15,611 nucleotides of DNA from CAZXDS01 sp964639525 (GTDB lineage Bacteria > Bacteroidota > Ignavibacteria > Ignavibacteriales > Melioribacteraceae), in contig CAZXDS010000067.1 of assembly GCA_964639525.1 (NCBI GenBank), forward strand, positions 1 through 15,611, written 5' to 3'. The position numbers were made by a program, and so were the translations under genes. Under the pieces are notes generated by a model that had not been told where the DNA came from, did no database searches, and saw only the letters and a list, made by a program, of their open reading frames with translations. Positions 13,601 through 15,611 of this stretch are shown here, piece after piece. The stretch's first letter is position 1, and each line of letters begins with the position of its first letter.

Positions 13601-15480
13601 TTTTCTTCACCGAGATGTGCGGTTATGAAATTTTCATTTAATTTATCCGGAAAAATCAACACGGTGTTAAACGGTTTGTGATCGCCTACAAGAAAAACCT
13701 GCTTTACAAATTCAAAATCACGGAAAAGATTTTCAATTTTTTGCGGAGCTACGGTTTCGCCTTTAATATTTTTATAAATTTCTTTTTTTCTGTCAATAAT
13801 GGTGATGAAATTATTTTCATCCATCCGCATAACATCACCTGTTGCAAGCCAGCCGTCTTGTGTAAAAACTTCTTCTTTCGGTTGACCATAATACCCGTCC
13901 ATCACGTAACCGCCTTTAATTAAAAGCTCGCCATCATCAGCAAGTTTAATGGATATTCCGGGCAATGCCCCGCCGAGTGAATTTTCGATATATTCATATG
14001 GCGGTGTTAAAGTGATTCCTCCCGTAGCTTCGGTCATGCCGAATCCGCTCATCAGCTGAACACCATATTTTTGAAAAAAGGAAAATATTTCGGGCGGTAA
14101 ATATCCGGCAGCCGAAATCCCCCATTTCAAATTGCCTCCTGTTATTTCATTAACAGCGGCTTTAATTTTGTCTTCCTCATCAAATTCAATATCAACAGAT
14201 TCAGTAATTTGCTCATAAAGTTCCATCCATTTTTTGGGAATAGATATAAAAATTGACGGCTGTACTGATTTCATATTTGCAATCATAGTTCCAACCGAAG
14301 GATTTTCCATAAACACATATTCGGCACCCCAAAAAACAGAACCCGTCATTTCCAAAAATCTGCCGAATGTGTGAAATAACGGAAGAAATGCCAGGAAGCG
14401 ATCTTTATCATTTATTCTCGGCAATGCCATTGCACGACAAAAACGTTTGAACACAATATTTTTATTTAGAAACTTTATTCCCTTTGGTTCGCCGGTAGTT
14501 CCTGAAGTGTACATAAGCGTTGCCAATGAATTTGGAGTCGTTCTACTTTTAATTTCGATCAGTAATTTTTTGCCCTGTTCTTTTTCAGCAAGAAATTCAT
14601 CAAAAGAGAAAACCCAATTTTCAAAACTGCTGCCTTCGAGCATAACAACTTTTTTTACAAATTTCAGATTACTTTTAATTGATTTTATTTTTAATAATTG
14701 CTTTTCATCTGAAACAAGCAGCAACTCCGCTTTGTTTTGATTCAAAATAAATTCAATGTGCTGCGAAACTGAATTACCCGGAAGCATTACATTGATTATT
14801 CCCGAAGTTAAACAAGCTAAATCCAACTCAGCCATTAAAAGACTGTTGCTCATTAAAAAGGCGACTTTGCTATCTGCACACGAAATATTGCTTGCGATTG
14901 AAGAAGCATATTCATCAACTTTTTTTGATACTTGGTTCCAGGAAACTTCATGTTGTATTTTTCCTGAAATTAGTTTAAACAAAGGTTTTGCGGAGTATTC
15001 ATTTTTTCGTTGTTCAAATAATTTACCGAATGTAAAATTACTTTTTTCAATTAATTCTAGGATTAAATTATCCCATCTTCTGTCTCCGTAAATTTTTGTA
15101 AGAAACTCAGAAAGACGAAAAACATCGAGATAGCCGTGCATTAGTTTATTTAGATTAGGAATTTCATCGCTAATCAGATTTTTTCTGCACTGCAGCAAAT
15201 ATTCCCCAAACTGAAACATTAAATCGGGGTTTAATTCTTTTGATAGATTATATCCAAGGTTTGAGCTGACAGCCGAATTAAAAATTTCTTCCCAAATAAT
15301 AATTATATCAGTAAATTTTTCAAAAATACTTTCATCAATAATTTTCTTTAATTCATCATTAAATTTACTTATTAATTGCAAGCGTTCTTTTTTCTCCAAT
15401 GCTGAATCACCGGCAAATATTTTATCACGAATTTCGAGAACTGACTTTTTAACCGAACTATTATCTTCGGGAATATTCAT
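10678..15480 (-). CDS. Acyl-CoA synthetase-like (AMP-binding) / unknown middle region / GNAT acetyltransferase fusion
   Basis: A 1600-residue multidomain protein. Residues 1-150 are an extra helical leader. Residues about 150-690 are a long-chain acyl-CoA synthetase-type adenylating domain that should activate a carboxylic acid as AMP-ester: YTSGTTGEPKG (324-334), LPLFHTFGR (366-374), SGFGMTEATGG (478-488), LATGD (545-549), RKKEIYKNIKGETVAP (564-579) and LTPKGTFKRR (666-675) with the expected late lysine. Residues about 700-1450 match no family I recognise: a helical stretch (about 800-1010), then a possible degenerate kinase-like section (about 1070-1240). Residues about 1470-1600 are a GNAT domain with acetyl-CoA loop RYRRSGVGEKL (1546-1556). 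One unbroken frame, so not a misassembly of separate genes as far as the sequence shows. An AGGTGA site 6-7 bases before the ATG supports the start. Likely substrate of either enzyme unknown. Confidence 0.9.
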   Translation of the reverse strand: MNIPEDNSSVKKSVLEIRDKIFAGDSALEKKERLQLISKFNDELKKIIDESIFEKFTDIIIIWEEIFNSAVSSNLGYNLSKELNPDLMFQFGEYLLQCRKNLISDEIPNLNKLMHGYLDVFRLSEFLTKIYGDRRWDNLILELIEKSNFTFGKLFEQRKNEYSAKPLFKLISGKIQHEVSWNQVSKKVDEYASSIASNISCADSKVAFLMSNSLLMAELDLACLTSGIINVMLPGNSVSQHIEFILNQNKAELLLVSDEKQLLKIKSIKSNLKFVKKVVMLEGSSFENWVFSFDEFLAEKEQGKKLLIEIKSRTTPNSLATLMYTSGTTGEPKGIKFLNKNIVFKRFCRAMALPRINDKDRFLAFLPLFHTFGRFLEMTGSVFWGAEYVFMENPSVGTMIANMKSVQPSIFISIPKKWMELYEQITESVDIEFDEEDKIKAAVNEITGGNLKWGISAAGYLPPEIFSFFQKYGVQLMSGFGMTEATGGITLTPPYEYIENSLGGALPGISIKLADDGELLIKGGYVMDGYYGQPKEEVFTQDGWLATGDVMRMDENNFITIIDRKKEIYKNIKGETVAPQKIENLFRDFEFVKQVFLVGDHKPFNTVLIFPDKLNENFITAHLGEEKLKEYFASVVVTVNRFLAPFERIIDFRIIDRPFSAEAGELTPKGTFKRRVIEINFKSEIDVMYKKNYTPLKVGKIEVRIPNWFLREKSCLISDITVVDNGISIPKLESNIYITEIDSTQKIFRIGDYKYKINSDYIDFQILLTNPNYWLGNRNLVQFTGEDIIQWSRNRNHGEIIKFVEKVDVEYPLEIEQVKKIMSSGEKSFIGLHKALLLFLSHDKDAAELALSYLNIIISDTTSAVYKFALTAFYFPKLTDFVYLRKKMFVVLIKNISTKNIEHYLNLYLNEIPNLLDDEIVNAITELKGRINILNAIENIIENYTSRLNSTDKIDTKLKALFALLSSYGISHPTLYKRIRQVLVNYQLNKTSSELSKIALFERDRLRSGFRKFLGINQKIAVDEDTGEEYTWKDVIIIEEDLSPDDKKKLTDAITNTSLLREAIFLFSGGKMIRLDNILPGGIWISYLREDDHKKVFKMSVQTDLFGSFDIVLNINKDNTKENIIAEVSWLVLTHSKYFGQELFGEFGGLWRETEVWTNKYIQGFPVGKFINRKARKKNIGDNERLYYQWPFFVWNISELYFGFWRLTHQKLILGNVSADNFVVPSHDYQTGSRIISISSRQKFSSIKNMFEKFYFEMIDATEKQYPFLKWGKIWKYIAGGVINSFGENEGIKIIKEFVAELSKDESEFNTKAKIEIDKFLNNVEINGFIPKQLYFAINRFHRWHKLNSEASFAAQAESLKEFFDTYQLAKLADSHPETRTRFFLETVFLQSNDELKKYLRGIITEQRLGTLSIEEALLRFSSVKSEIKLNEKEDFFLTRLSYPHIRPSDEAEILKLKTEGILDSNLVVQFDDYDGNPFVVRKPISPKEISKLHKLFIEANLLVNFTNEHQFIVALSDRGFVIGGLFYLSLDNETVYMDKIVVANRYRRSGVGEKLMNEFFERLKVRNIENVVTGFFRPEYFYQFDFKIDRKHSGLVKKL

Positions 15481-15486
15481 TATTTA

Positions 15487-15492
15487 TCACCT
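15487..15492 (-). promoter_or_regulatory. Ribosome-binding site of the large fusion gene
   Basis: AGGTGA on the minus strand, 6 bases before the ATG at 15480; one of the clearest Shine-Dalgarno matches in the window. Confidence 0.6.
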
Positions 15493-15549
15493 AATAATTG
15501 AAATGATTAAAACATTTAAAAATAAGTAAATTAACTGATATTTTTTTTA

Positions 15550-15555
15550 ATTATA
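15550..15555 (-). promoter_or_regulatory. Possible -10 box for the large fusion gene
   Basis: TATAAT on the minus strand, about 70 bases upstream of the ATG. No good -35 hexamer is found at 16-18 bases spacing and the region is AT-rich, so this is weak. Confidence 0.25.
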
Positions 15556-15611
15556 AGGTTCTACCACGAATTTACTGGAACAATACAAGTGAATAAAAAG
15601 GAACAAAAGCT

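Overview
The window is AT-rich bacterial chromosome in which all nine supported protein genes lie on the minus strand, so transcription runs right to left. The gene families suggest a member of the Bacteroidota/Ignavibacteriota (Chlorobi-like) branch: a short one-POTRA BamA-like outer-membrane protein, a COG3295-type PepSY membrane protein, a secreted DUF4920 protein, a TIGR02757/DUF2400 protein and a single-chain GcvP. An Ignavibacteria-like organism is my best guess. It rests on family content and protein style, not on a marker gene.

Layout in transcription order (right to left). (1) 15480-10678: a 1600-residue fusion with an acyl-CoA-synthetase-type adenylating domain, a long middle region of unknown family and a C-terminal GNAT acetyltransferase domain. 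(2) 10520-9741: a TIGR02757/DUF2400 protein that looks remotely like a helix-hairpin-helix DNA glycosylase. (3) A 498-base gap with a 143-bp palindromic element containing two strong hairpins, plus a separate hairpin. (4) 9242-6342: gcvP, followed 4 bases later by a small CoA-binding Rossmann protein (6337-5942). (5) 5883-3587: a two-gene type II restriction-modification (R-M) system, a HEAT-repeat/DNA methyltransferase fusion followed with ATGA overlap by a CfrBI-family endonuclease. (6) 3401-1343: a BamA-like outer-membrane protein overlapping rsmE. (7) 1208-46: a secreted DUF4920 protein and a PepSY-associated membrane protein.

The main discovery is how the R-M system sits in the chromosome. 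A ~72-bp direct repeat brackets it. The right copy is the functional 3' end of the CoA-binding gene (its last 21 codons plus stop). The left copy, beyond the endonuclease gene, is a slightly decayed duplicate of the same sequence. The unique segment between the copies (3536-5936, about 2.4 kb) holds only the two R-M genes, with no transposase or integrase. This is the signature of insertion with long target duplication: the module entered the end of a housekeeping gene and restored it by duplicating the target. It probably separated gcvP/CoA-binding from the bamA-like/rsmE pair, which may once have been directly adjacent.

The second notable object is the 1600-residue ligase/GNAT fusion. Its roughly 800-residue middle region is mostly helical and may include a degenerate kinase-like fold.
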